13,196 bases of DNA from the NCBI GenBank assembly GCA_003573635.1, contig QUTJ01031594.1, positions 1 to 13,196 of the forward strand, written 5' to 3'. The notes under the pieces were generated by a model. It did no database searches. It worked only from the letters and a program-made list of their open reading frames with translations, and was not told where the DNA came from. The translations under genes were made by a program, and so were the position numbers. Positions within the stretch are counted from its first letter, which is position 1, and every line of letters starts with the position of its first letter. This stretch comes from Goniomonas avonlea. Lineage: Eukaryota > Cryptophyceae > Goniomonadida > Goniomonadaceae. Below, piece after piece: positions 1-10,983 of the stretch.

Positions 1-106
1 GTTGGCTCCAACATGGGGGAGGCCGCGCACAGCAGTCGGCTGCGGGTGGGGGGGAGTGGGAGCGTGGGGACCTCGTGGGTATCGGACAGCGGTGTGATGT
101 GCAAGG
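1..106 (+). repeat. Near-identical direct repeat, copy A
   Basis: These 106 bases match 5440-5545 except for G at 96 versus A at 5535 and an N at 5455 opposite G16. The match may continue left of the window. The copies are 5,439 bp apart, exactly 21 units and a multiple of three, so the frame is kept. The 96/5535 difference turns ATG into... no codon change in the Met itself: it lies in the preceding GTG/GTA valine codon and is silent. Confidence 0.95.
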
Positions 107-3100
107 TCAGGCGTGGTGTTCNCAGCAGGTTGAGTGTTGTTTCGAGCGTGGGGGTCCAGGTCGGGTCCATCACGGCGGCCTGGAGTTTCGATCAGTACGC
201 GGTGAGCAGTGCTGTTGGAACGAACTCTCCTACGACTGGATCGATGAGCGTGACTGTCGTTGGATCGAATGTTGGCTCCTCTGACTTTTCTTCTCGTTCC
301 CGTGTGGGTTGTTCTTCGTGTGTGTCGTCTACCTGGTTTTCAGACAGCTCCGTTACTTGCAAAGGCGTGCAGGGTGTCATTCGTGGGACAGTGCTCTCAG
401 TGACCGATGTGTTCTTTTCAAGTCTGGGATCTTCTTTCAGTTTTGAGCGTTCCGTGTTGAGCAGTGTCGTTGGAACGAATCAGGCGTCGACGGGGTCTGC
501 GAGCGTGACAGTTGTCGGCACCAACCTTGGCGAGAGCAGCTTTACCGCCAGACCTCGACGCGCTGCGAGTGCCTGTGAAGCTTCCGTTTGGGTGTCCGAC
601 AGCGCCATAAGGTCCAAGGCCGAGGGAGGCGGAGTGAAGGCAGCCTCGTCAGCTGTTACTGCTGTTCGACAATCCGCGACGCTTTTGTCGGCGTGGAGCT
701 CGACTCTGTCGCTGCCGAGTGGGTTGGTGGTGTGCAATGTCGCCGCGACTGGGGCAACGAGTGTGACAATTGTAGGGACTAGCTTGCAGGAGGCTTCCTG
801 GAGCAGTCTCTTGCGATTGGGGGGGAGTGGTTGCCATGCCTCGGCTTGGGTGTCCGAGAGCGCGCTTCACTGCAAGCCTTCCAGAAGTTCTGGGAGTGCA
901 TTTGGAGTTGTGGCGACATTGTTTGGCCGAGTTGGCTCTCAGTTGGATGCCTTCACTGTTGATTTCGGACCTCCAGCAAGCAGTGTGATGCCTTGTAATT
1001 TGCCCGTGACAGGTTCGGTCAGCGTCACTGTTGTCGGGTCCAATGTCGCTCTCGCCTTCTCGGATCGGGTTCGGCTGGGACGGTCTGGGTGCACGGCCAC
1101 GCTGTGGGTCTCGGACAGTGGGGTGCACTGCAAAGCCGCCGCTGCGGTTCGAGCTGGCCTCGGAGTTGTCGCGACCGTGGTGCGCGCCATCAGGAGCACC
1201 GCTGCAGTATTCAGTGCCGAGCGTCCTGTTGCCAGCATCGTCGTGCGATCGAACGTCCCCGCAACAGGGGCTGCAAGCGTGACGGTCCTGGGTTCGAACT
1301 TGGATCAAGCAGATGGAACCTTCCGTGGCCGGCTTGGACGGAGTCAGTGCGAGGCCACCACGTGGACTTCGGAGTCCTGCGTCCGCACGAAAGCTGTGTA
1401 CGGCTCAAGGCGCGGCACCCAGACAAGCGTCACGCTGGGGCAGCAGGCGTTCACTCTGTTGGGGGTCCTTTCCTTTGCCCGGAGCACGCCGAGCAGCGTT
1501 GTTGCCAGCAACGACCCCAACACTGGCGCGGCGAGTGTGACAGTGCTTGGGTCCAGCCTCGGTCCGATCGACGGCAGCGCTCGGGGTCGCGTGAGTGGGT
1601 GCGGCTGCCAGTCCACTCTGTGGACGTCAGAGAGCACACTCCGCTGCAAACCCGGCTCGTCTGCTCCGGTGTCCTCCATGCGGGCCGCTGTGACAGCAAC
1701 CGAACAGGTTGGCTCTGCGGCCTCGCTGTTCTCCGGGAACCTGGCTATTGTCAGCAGCAGTGTGAGGGTCAACGGGCCCGGAACCGCTGCCAGCAGTGTG
1801 ACCGTCGTTGGTACTCGCTTCGGCTCCTTCGACTTCAGCCAGGCTATGCGCGGTGGGAGCGCTTGCTCGTCCACACTCTGGGTGGCCGACACTGCAGTGG
1901 TCTGCAAGGCGTCGCTCGGCGTCGGCGCCAGTCTGGCGGTGGGTGTGACCGTGAGGCAGCGAGCGAGCTCGCTGGTATCCGCTGTCACCTCGGACCTTCG
2001 CCCTATCGGGCCGTGCAGTGTTGTTGTTTCCAACGGTCCGTCGACCGGGGCCATTAGTGTGACCGTCGTGGGCTCCAGCATGCGCGCTGCACAGTACACA
2101 CTCAGTGTGCGCCTTGCCTCCACCGGGTGCGAGGCGACTCTCTGGGTTTCTGAGAGCGGAGTGCTGTGCAAAGTTGGGTCTGGTGTGCGCAGCAGCGAAT
2201 CTGCGGGGGTTACGATCGCGACCGTTGCTGCAACGTCCGCCTCGCTCTGGACGTATTTGGTCGTGGTCCCTTCGAGCCCCGTGGTGTGCAACCGGCCCAC
2301 CACGGGGTCTCTGAGCGTGACTGTGTTGGGCACGAACCTCGCGGAGGCCGCGCACTCCGCCCGCGGGCGGGTCGGCGGCACTGCCCAGGCGGCCACCTCG
2401 TGGACCTCGGACAGCTCTGTGCGGTGCAGAGGCAGCGGCGGGTTGCGCCGCGGGGTGGTCACCGCCACGCTGGCGCAGCTCGTCGGCAGCCTCCTCTCTG
2501 CCGTCACTCACGACTTGCCTCTGGCCAGCTCAGCTGTTCGGAGTAACACTGCCGTGACTGGATCCATGTCGGTGACAGTCCTGGGGTCCAATCTCGGTCC
2601 GGTTGCGAGTAGCGCTCGTGGTCGCGTCGGCGGCAGTGCTTGCCAAGCCACCGAGTGGACCTCTGAGACCTCGTTGCGGTGCAGGACGCGGTCTGGAGCT
2701 GTCGCGTCTGCCAGAACTGCAGCCGTGACCGCAGCGCAGTCGGCTGGCTCGCTGGTCTCTGGGCTCACCATTGATCTGAGCAGCGTGTCGGCCAGCAGTG
2801 CTGTCCAGTCCAACGCGCCTGCCACTGCGGCTGCGAGCGTGACAGTGGTCGGGTCAAGTCTTGCTTGCGCTGCGTACAGCCAACGTGGGCGTGTAGGCGC
2901 CACTGCCGCCGTATCGATCCTGTGGGTGTCGGATAGCTCTGTGTGGAGCAAGCCTGGAGCCCTGGTTCGAGCCGCTTTAAGCATCGGGCTCACAGCGGGG
3001 ACAAGCATCGGTAGCTTGGCCTCAGCCTTTTCAACAGTTGCGCCCGTGCTCAGCAGCACCCAGCCCTGCAACCGCCCGTCCACGGGAGCGGCAAGCGTCA

Positions 3101-6100
3101 CCATTCTAGGCAGCAACCTCGGTGGTCACGACCACAGCCTACGCTCCCGTGTTCGCCAGACTGCGTGCCAGGCGACACTGTGGACGTCGCAGTCGTCGGT
3201 GCACTGCAGGCCGATCTCTGGCGTGGGCGCGGGCGGCGCGACCACCGTCACTGTCGCCCGTCTGCTTGGCACCCTCCTGGCGGGCGTGACCTTCGACCAT
3301 GCCGGTGGCGGGCCCAGCAGCGCTGTGGCAACAAACGGTGCGGCTACAGGCAGCGCCAGCGTGACTGTTCTTGGGAGCAGCGTTGGGGAGCACCCTTTCA
3401 GCAGTCGATCTCGATTTGGCCACAGCGCCACTGCATCGTCTCGGTGGGTGTCTGATAGCGCTGTGACGTGCAAGTTAGCTTCAGCAGTTCGGGCCGCCGC
3501 ACGAGTTGCAGTCACCACCGCGGAGCAAACCGCCTCCCTGGCCTCTGCCTGGACGACCTTGGCAGTCACAGTGAGCTCAGCCGTCGGCAGCAACCAGGCC
3601 GCCACGGGCGCAGCCAGCGTCACAGTGGTGGGCTCAAGCATCGGGAGGGACTGGAGCAGCCGTCCCCGTCTCGGCAGGAGTGCCGCTGCAGCCACGCATT
3701 GGGTTTCAGAGAGTGCTGTGGCCTGCAAAGCAGTGTCTCAGGCCCACACCGCGCTCGGAGCTGGTTTGACTGTTGCACGGCGACGCAATAGCATGCTCTC
3801 TGCTTTCACTGCGGACCGAGCAGTCCCAAGCGGTGCTGTCGCTAGCAATGCTGCAACCACTGGCGGGGCGAGTGTGACCGTGGTCGGGACCAATGTCGGC
3901 GGCATGGCTTGGAGTTGCCGCGTGCGGGCGGGACACAGTGCTGCAGCAGCCACCGTGTGGACGGCTGACAGCGCGTTGTCATGCAAGGCGTCTGGCGGCG
4001 TGCGGTCGGGTGTCCCTCTCCGCCTCACCACGGTCCGCGAGACCTCGACTCTCCTGCAGTCTTTCACTCACGACGGCGCGGTGGTGAGCAGCGCACTCAT
4101 GGCTAACGCCCCTTCGACCGGAGCAACCAGCGTGACAGTGCTCGGAGCCAACGCGGGGCCCAGCGGCGTCAGCAGTCGCGCTCGCTTTGGTCTGTGCGCG
4201 GCTGCGTCGACCGCCTGGGTGTCTGAAACGGCTCTTGGGTGCAAGTATGTCTCTGGCGTCCGTGCCGGCCGTGGCAGTGTGCTCACAACTGCGCAGCAAG
4301 CCGGCTCTTCCACAGCGACGTGGAGCTTCTCGCGGGTGATTGTCAGTAGTGCCACGGTGGCCAATAATCCTGGCACTGGGGCGGCAAGTGTGACGGTTGT
4401 TGGCTCCAGCATAGGAGGAGCTGACTACAGTGGGCGGGCGAGAATTGGAGGAAGCGGAAGTGCAGCGACAGTGTGGGCATCAACGAGTTCCCTCCGAAGC
4501 AGGAGCCACCATGGTGTGGGTGCAACCAGGACTGTCACTGCATCAGCCGGACAGCTAGCAGGGAGTTTTGTGTCACTCTCGAGCTATCAGGCACCGTCAG
4601 CGAGCGCTGCTGTCGCAACCAACTCTGCTGCCACTGGATCGACGAGCGTGACTGTGCTTGGATCGAGCATGGGCGGTGCTGACCGCAGTCAGGCTGTTCG
4701 TGTTGGAGGGAGCCACTCCATGGCGACTGTGTGGGTGGCTGACAGCGGTGTGGTGTGCAAGCCGCGCCTTGGCGTGCACGGTGGTATTGCGGTGGGGTTG
4801 ACGGCTTGGAGGCAGCTTGTGAGCGCAAGCTCGTCAGTGACTTACAACATTGGGCGAGGGTCGTTGAGCGGTCTTGTTGTGTCGAACCTGCCGTCCACTG
4901 CGGCGATGAGCGTGACTGTGGTGGGGGTGAACGTTGGGGGCGCCGACATGAGCCAGCGCGGGCGTGTTGGGGGGAGCCGGTGCGAAAGCACTTTGTGGAC
5001 ATCGGACAGTGCTGTGGGCTGCAAAGCTGGGGAGGGGATGCGGAGCTCTCGTCGTGTTGGCGTGTCGCTGCTGCGAGAGGCTGGGAGCCTGCTGGGGGTG
5101 CTGACGTTTGCTGTCGGACCTCAGGCGAGCAGTGTGCGCGCTTCCAACGGAGCTGGGACTGGGTCGATGTCTGTGACGGTTGTCGGGACGAACTTTGGAG
5201 GGTGGGACCGGAGCGACCGGGGTCGGCTGGGAGGCAGTGCATGCGAGGCGACGGTGTGGACATCTGAGAGCGGGGTGCGGTGCAAGTCTGGGGCTGGTGT
5301 TGGGGGGGGGCTGAGGGTGGGTNCGACGGTGGGACAAGGTGTAGCCAGCGTTGGGTCTGTTTGGAGCCAGAACGGGGGTGTGGCGAGCAGCTTGGTGGTG
5401 ACGAACATGGGGGCGACAGGCGCGTCGAGCGTGACGGTTGTTGGCTCCAACATGNGGGAGGCCGCGCACAGCAGTCGGCTGCGGGTGGGGGGGAGTGGGA
5501 GCGTGGGGACCTCGTGGGTATCGGACAGCGGTGTAATGTGCAAGGGCCACCTCGGTGTTCCTCGTTTCCAAGGCTTCGGCCTTGCTCTTACCGTTGGTTC
5601 TGCGCACTACACTCACTCGATGAGTTTGACCTACATCAGGCTCGGTGTTAGCAGTGTTGTTCACGCTAATGCTGCCACAACCTCCTCCGTGTCTGTGACT
5701 GTTGTCGGCAGCAGCTTGTCGCCTGTGTCCAGGTCGCTCGCAGGCCGCGTGACGGGTACCCCCTGCGAGGCTACCGTCTGGTCGTCTGACAGTGCCGCGC
5801 GCTGCAAGGCCGCGTTGCTGTTCTCTGCACTCACGGCCGTCCACCTTTCTGTGACTCGGTCCGTTGGTGGCACCGCTGTTGCACTCTGGAGCCAAGACTC
5901 ACCGACGCCGTCTGCCTTGGTGCTCTCAAACACTCCAACCACAAGCTCAGTGAGTGTGACTGTCCTCGGAACGACTCTTGGGCAACTTGGTGCCAGCTCC
6001 TCTGTGCGCATCGGGGGCAGCCAGTCCCGAGCGACTGTGTGGACGTCCGAGAGCAGTGTGCGCGCCAAGGTGCCGCCGGCCTCTCGCACCTCCGTGTCGC

Positions 6101-9100
6101 TCTCCTTGACGGCCGTGCGGGTCGGCAGTGTATCTTCCACGTTCACACAGGACGCTGTGGTCGCGAGCTCTGCTGTTGTATCAAACGTGTTGCCGACCGG
6201 CGCAGCCAGCGTCACTGTCGTTGGCGTCAATTTCCTCATTGTCCGAGGCAGCTCGACGTCCCGAATTGCTGGATCTCCGTCTGCCGCGACCGAGTGGGTC
6301 TCGGGGACGGCCGTCCGGTGCAAGGCTCCTGGAGGCGCTGGGTTGCAGCTGGCCTTGGTCGCCACAGTGAACACGCACGCCATGTCGGTCCTCAGAGTGT
6401 TCTCCCACAACCTGCTGCAGCCGAGCAGCACCGTGTGCTCCAACAAGCCAGCCACCGGTGCCGCCTCTGTCACACTGCTGGGGTCGAACTTTGCCGTCTC
6501 CGCTCGCGCTCGGGTCGGTGTGACTGGGGCCGAGACTACACCTTGGCTCTCGGACTCCTCAACCTTGTGCAAGACCAGCGCAGCCGCAGCCGCCCCGACG
6601 CTGCGGCTCGCCGTCTCGGCTGCCCGCGCCTCCAGCCTCACCTCCGGCTTCAGCTTCGACCTCAGCTCTTGCTCGAGCCTCTCCTCGGTCAACGCGCCGG
6701 CGACTGGCGCGCTCAGTGTGACTGTGGTGGGCCACAATGTCGGCGCTCGGCCCACCGCTACCGTGCGCACCCGCCACTCTGGCGCGGAAGGCAGCACCTG
6801 GATGTCCGACAGCAGTCTGCTTTGCAAGAGCAGCGCTGCCACTCACAACCCGACTCTCGTCGTCACCGCAGGACGCTCGGCGTCCACGGCCTTGAGCCTC
6901 TTCAGCCTCCAGTCTCCGGGGCCCAGCAGCACCACGGTCACGAACATGCCTCAAACTGGAGGAGTTTCCGTCACAGTGGTCGGGCACAGCCTGGGCCCCG
7001 CTGGCAGCACAGTGCGTGCTGTCCTCGCTGGGACCCAGAGCGTGGCGACCCGTTGGGTCTCAGACTCGGCCATCGGCACGAAAACGTCACTGCGGGGCTT
7101 GGCCTCGGCGCAGACGGTGTTGCTGTCGCTCTCGCGGCGGCGAGGGGACCTCGCTGCTGCCCTGACGGCCGACATAATTCAAGCCAACGGCGTGGCGCTC
7201 ACCAACCAGCCCTCCACTGGCTCCACGATGGTGACGGTGTTCGGCCAGAGCATCGGGTTCCTCGACCTGACGGCCAAGGTGAAGACCTTCGGCACTAGTG
7301 CTGCCTCAACCGCTTGGAGCGCAGACTCAGCTCTGGTGTGCCGCAGCGCGTCGGCCCTCTTTGGCTCCGGTGTCCCGATTGTAGCCACCCAAGCCATGGC
7401 CAAGACATCCTTTGTTCACGCTTTCAGTGTCGACTCAGAATTCCCAAGTTTGAGCAGCATTGTGCGGTCGAACACGGTGGCCACAGGCGCTGCCACTGTC
7501 ACTGTGATTGGTGCTCGGCTCGGGTACCTGGCCGTCAGTGCCAAAGCCCGGTCTTTCCGCACCAGCGCCACAGCGACAGTGTGGTCGTCGGAGTCGAGTG
7601 TGCTGTCCCGGGCGAGTGCGGGTTCTGGCCCCTCTCTGCTGTGCGTGGTCACCTCGGCCTTGGTCAAGGTGAGCGCAGCCGGCGGGTTGTCCTTCGACGT
7701 GCTGCGAGCAACCTCCGCTGGCAACGCCCCCCGCACCGGTGCTGCCAGCGTCACTGTCCTAGGCTCAACCTTCGGCCCTCTGACAAGGTCCTTGAGCGTC
7801 CGTTTCGGGCGATCCAGCGCTGGTGCAACTGCGTGGGTCTCGGACTCGTCCCTGCGCTGCCGTGCTTCCCTGGCCGGGCCTCTGTCGTCTGCGCCGTTAG
7901 TTGTTTCCGCAGCGGCGCAGACCTTCCTCTCGTCGCTGTCGTACGACGTCGTGACGGCCACCCGCGTGACGCGCGCCAACGCCCCCTCGTCGGGCGACGT
8001 GCGCCTCACCCTCCTCGGCTTCAACTTCGGCCACAGCAACAGCGTCCCGGCAAGAATCGGTCACTCCACGATGGCAGCCACAACTTGGACATCGGACTCT
8101 TCTCTCCGCTGCCGTATGGTGAACGGCGATTCGGCCAGGCTTGCGCTCATCTCCACTCTTGGCGCCCAACGGGTGTCGCAGACAAACATCTTCACGTACG
8201 ATGCGGCCTTCCTCATTCCGGGCACGTTGCGCAGATACGGGGACCCCATTCCAGGGAACAAGCCCTCCAATGTGACCGCCACGTCAACGGTCGGGGGTGA
8301 CGTTCTCATTTTCGAGGGCGGAAACTTCGGGCCTGACCCCAGCCTATTGGTTGCTTCATTCGGAGCCCCGGGCGGGGACGCTGCTGATCGCATCCCGTGT
8401 GTCATCGATCCTTCGCCCACCAAGACCACGACCAACCAGGTTGTGTGCACGCTGGGCGAGGGCGTCGGGACGGGGCTCGAGGTCAGGCTCTTTATCATGT
8501 CCAGCTGGTCCAACGTTACCGCGAACACCTCCGACTTCATCAACTTCCCTCCGCCCACCCTGACGCCCCACTCCATCGCTCCAGTTGTGAACGGGGTCAC
8601 GCTTGGCAAGAGCACCCACACCTGGGCCACCACCACCGCCGGCGGCAACACAATTGAGTTTTCGGGCACAAATTTTGGCGTCAAGACGAAGTTTGTCACG
8701 ATAACCTACGGCCCGCTCGGATACGTTACCTGGGGGGGCGGCGGCGGTTACAGGAGTCTGTACAACTGCAGCGTGACCTGGGTCAACCACACCAGGGTGC
8801 ACTGCGTGGTGTCGCCCGGCGTCGGCCTCAACCACGTGTTCCGGCTCACCTTCGGCTCCTACAGCGTCAACTCCACCGACGGCTTCTCCTACCCCGCCCC
8901 CACACTCACCACAGGAACCCTGGATCTATCCACGTGCGACGTGCAGTGCGCCGGGCGCGTGTACTGCTTGTGCCGCTTCACCGACAACGTGGGCGTGCGC
9001 CACGTGTTCGCCGCGACGACGTCCGGTGGCCTCGAGTCCGCCATGTTCTGGGGCAGCAACTTCGGCCCGAGACCGGGCGACGTCGTCGTCTCCTTCGGCC

Positions 9101-9228
9101 GCGCTGGGCTCGCCACGAGGTACTCGTGTACTGTGGACGTCTCGGTAACCACGCAGTTCTACGTCTCGTGTCTGCTCCCTGAAGCCTTTGGGGTCAGCTA
9201 CGTCTTCCGCGTCGAGGTTGGCGGTCAG
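1..9228 (+). CDS. Exon 1 (3' part of a very long exon): repeat array plus first TIG modules
   Basis: A single open frame of 3,076 codons encodes the whole TIG-like array, TIG modules 1 and 2, and most of module 3. The frame continues past 9228 to a TGA at 9295-9297. However, the tail after G-G-Q loses domain similarity, and a donor (CAG|GTGGGA) sits at 9229, so I end the exon at 9228 in phase 0. An intronless exon above 9 kb beside five short introns within 4 kb is a strong contrast, and fits tandem growth of the array inside one exon. Two codons contain an N that leaves the residue unknown (at 122 and 5323), and a third N lies at 5455. Base 1 is not a natural boundary. Confidence 0.9.
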
Positions 9229-10936
9229 GTGGGAATATATATCTTTGAGTCGCAGTTGGCCCTTAGGTCTTTGTGTGTGCGCGCGCGTGTTTCTTGAGTT
9301 TTATAGAATTGTTTGTCCTCGGCGTTGTCTATCTCACGCACAGTGTCGCAGATTGTTGACGGCACGGACACCTTGAACTTCCCACCACCCAAGCTGCATC
9401 CTGGCACGCTGCGGGTTATCGGCCTCTCGGGCACAGACGGCACTGCCGTGGGAAGGTCCACTGCCGGGAACGACACGCTGCTGCTGACTGGTAAGAAGGC
9501 AGCGATAGAGAGACAGGCAGCGATAGAGAGACAGGGACAGCGACAGAGACCGAAAGTTGGAGGGAGGGGGGAGAAGAGAGCGAGACTGCTCCGCTGCGTT
9601 GCAAGGCTACTGCAAAACAGATTCATGCTCCAAATGAATGGATCGGATTTTCCTTCGCTTTCACAACTCTTCTAGAGTTGCGAGAGCCTAGATGTTAGCA
9701 GCAGAGTCCCTTCGTGTTTCTTCAAACACCAGGCCGCAGCTCTTGGAAATGAGTGCATCTCACCTTGTCCACAGGAACCAACTTTGGCGATGTTACGCAG
9801 CTGGTCATCACTTACGGCCCAGCATCGAACCTGACCAAATACGTGTGCAAGGCCAACACGACCTCTGTGATCAAGTACACCTTCTCAACGTCCACCCTCG
9901 AGTGCACGGTGCCTCCAGGAGTGGGCGCCGGCCTCCGCTTCCGCATCCATCTCGGCCCTCAATGGACTGACTCCGTGGACACTTTCTCCTACCCGCCGCC
10001 CACCCTGACTCTCGGCTCCCTGCGTGTCGACGGCCGGTCTAACTTCACCGCCCTCGCCAACGCAGGCGGCGAGGTCCTGACTCTGTCCGGCTCCAACCTG
10101 GGGCCGACGTCCGCCGAAGTCTCCCTTGTCTTCACGCGGTACAACTCGCGGTTCGTGCTGTACGCAGTGCCGTCGGCGCCCTGGCCGTCGCACACGGGCG
10201 TGCGCTTCCTCACCCCCGCTGGCGTCGGGCGGGAGATGCTGCTGACGGTCACCGTCGGAGGCCAGAGCGTCGACTACGGCGCCCCGGTCAACTACACCAT
10301 TGTGAAAGAGGTCCCGCCCACGCACGTGCACGCCGCCACCTCGTACGTGTTCGGAGCGAGCGCCACAATCGGCATCGCTGGGGCTCTCTCCTCGTTCTCC
10401 ATCCAGGTCAGTGTCGCCTCGTGCTGTTTGCATTCGTTTGCATGTTGGGACAACCTGGTCGAGTGCCCGCTAGTAGATCAAGATCTTGAGATGTGAGAGC
10501 GCAAACCGAGTAGTCGTAGTGCCGTCCGCACCTTGTCTCACCCCGCCCCCGCAGTCCGCGGACGGAGTGCACGGTGGCTTGCTCTCCGCGGGTGGCAGTG
10601 AGTGGACTGTGGTGCTCGCGGGGCCAACGCGCTTCTCTGCTTCCGTTTTTGATATGCTCGACGGCGTGTACACGGCGCAGTACATCGCGACACAGCCCGG
10701 GCTCTACATGGCGTCGGTCGCCCTGCACCACCTCGTGCAGCACGTGTCGGGCTCGCCCTTCGCCGTCACAGTGTACCCTGGGCCCGTGTCTTCCTCCCAC
10801 TGCACGGTTGACAAGCTGCCGACTGCGGCGGCTCCTGCAACTGCCGGTGCGTGCTCGAGGGCCCCGACAAGTCCTCTCGGGTCCTTGTCGCTCGCTGACC
10901 TGATTTTTTTGTTCATTTTCTTGGCTCTCGTGGGAT

Positions 10937-10983
<47 letters not shown>

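Larger units (their letters stand above)
5440..5545 (+). repeat. Near-identical direct repeat, copy B (inside unit 21)
   Basis: This is the second copy of the sequence at 1-106. It covers the middle of unit 21, from the V-G-S-N turn through the C-K motif. Identity stops at 5546 (base 107 in copy A), where the text changes from G-rich to C/T-rich. By hand count, 5440-5545 has 50 G and 21 C, and 5546-5640 has 21 G and 31 C. Recent gene conversion, unequal exchange or a false join in assembly could all produce this. Confidence 0.95.
1..8211 (+). repeat. Tandem array of about 32 TIG-like coding units (249-267 bp each)
   Basis: The partial first unit covers 1-201. Complete units start at 202, 457, 712, 973, 1228, 1489, 1750, 2008, 2269, 2524, 2788, 3049, 3310, 3571, 3826, 4084, 4342, 4600, 4864, 5122, 5380, 5647, 5908, 6163, 6421, 6673, 6922, 7183, 7444, 7705 and 7957. 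The unit pattern is S-S-x-V-x-x-N-x-P-x-T-G, then S-V-T-V-V-G-S-N-x-G, then R-V-G-G-S-x-C, then W-x-S-[DE]-[ST], then C-K, then a hydrophobic strand and an F-[ST]-x-D-like end. Order and spacing match a shortened IPT/TIG fold. Units differ widely at the base level, except for one recent-looking copy pair. The last units (about 25-31) are the most diverged and lead into classical TIG modules. I see no catalytic residues. Confidence 0.9.
8902..9390 (+). other. IPT/TIG module 3 with a cysteine-rich insert, split by intron 1
   Basis: It contains F-W-G-S-N-F-G-P and a later Cys pair (Y-S-C-T ... V-S-C-L-L-P). After intron 1 it closes with N-F-P-P-P. Near its start four Cys lie within 13 residues (C-x3-C-x5-C-x-C, 8935-8973), an insert not seen in the other modules. 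Joining 9228 to 9352 rebuilds the usual stretch from V-G-G-Q to the proline linker at normal length. Confidence 0.75.
9391..10001 (+). other. IPT/TIG module 4, split by intron 2
   Basis: It begins K-L-H-P-G-T-L-R-V. The core strand L-L-L-T-G is completed by T-N-F-G after intron 2, matching F-S-G-T-N-F-G of module 2. The following V-I-T-Y-G-P is nearly the same as module 2. A Cys pair (Y-V-C-K ... L-E-C-T-V-P-P-G-V-G) and F-S-Y-P-P-P close it. Sequons NDT, NLT and NTT are present. Confidence 0.8.

Noticed and set aside
13-15. ATG at 13 as the gene start
   Set aside because: The same frame is open upstream and encodes V-G-S-N, the conserved turn of a unit, so the Met is internal. It aligns with the Met at 5452 in unit 21.
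649-2511. Long minus-strand open frames (649-1308, 1344-2507, 1627-2511)
   Set aside because: They mirror the repeat array and give proline-, threonine- and arginine-rich or T-V-T-L-x-x-P-V repeats without domain landmarks. GC-rich repeat coding sequence lacks antisense stops by composition.
4834-6842. Minus-strand open frames of 353 and 393 codons
   Set aside because: They overlap the + strand array in antisense, follow its periodicity and contain no recognisable domain. The + frame is far longer and carries conserved motifs.
6039-8300. Plus-strand alternative frames of 419 and 328 codons
   Set aside because: They are out-of-frame shadows of the array, rich in R, H, C and Q, with no repeat-wise conservation of their own.
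9343-9351. Earlier acceptor AG at 9342-9343 for intron 1
   Set aside because: It leads to a stop within eleven codons and breaks the N-F-P-P-P linker.
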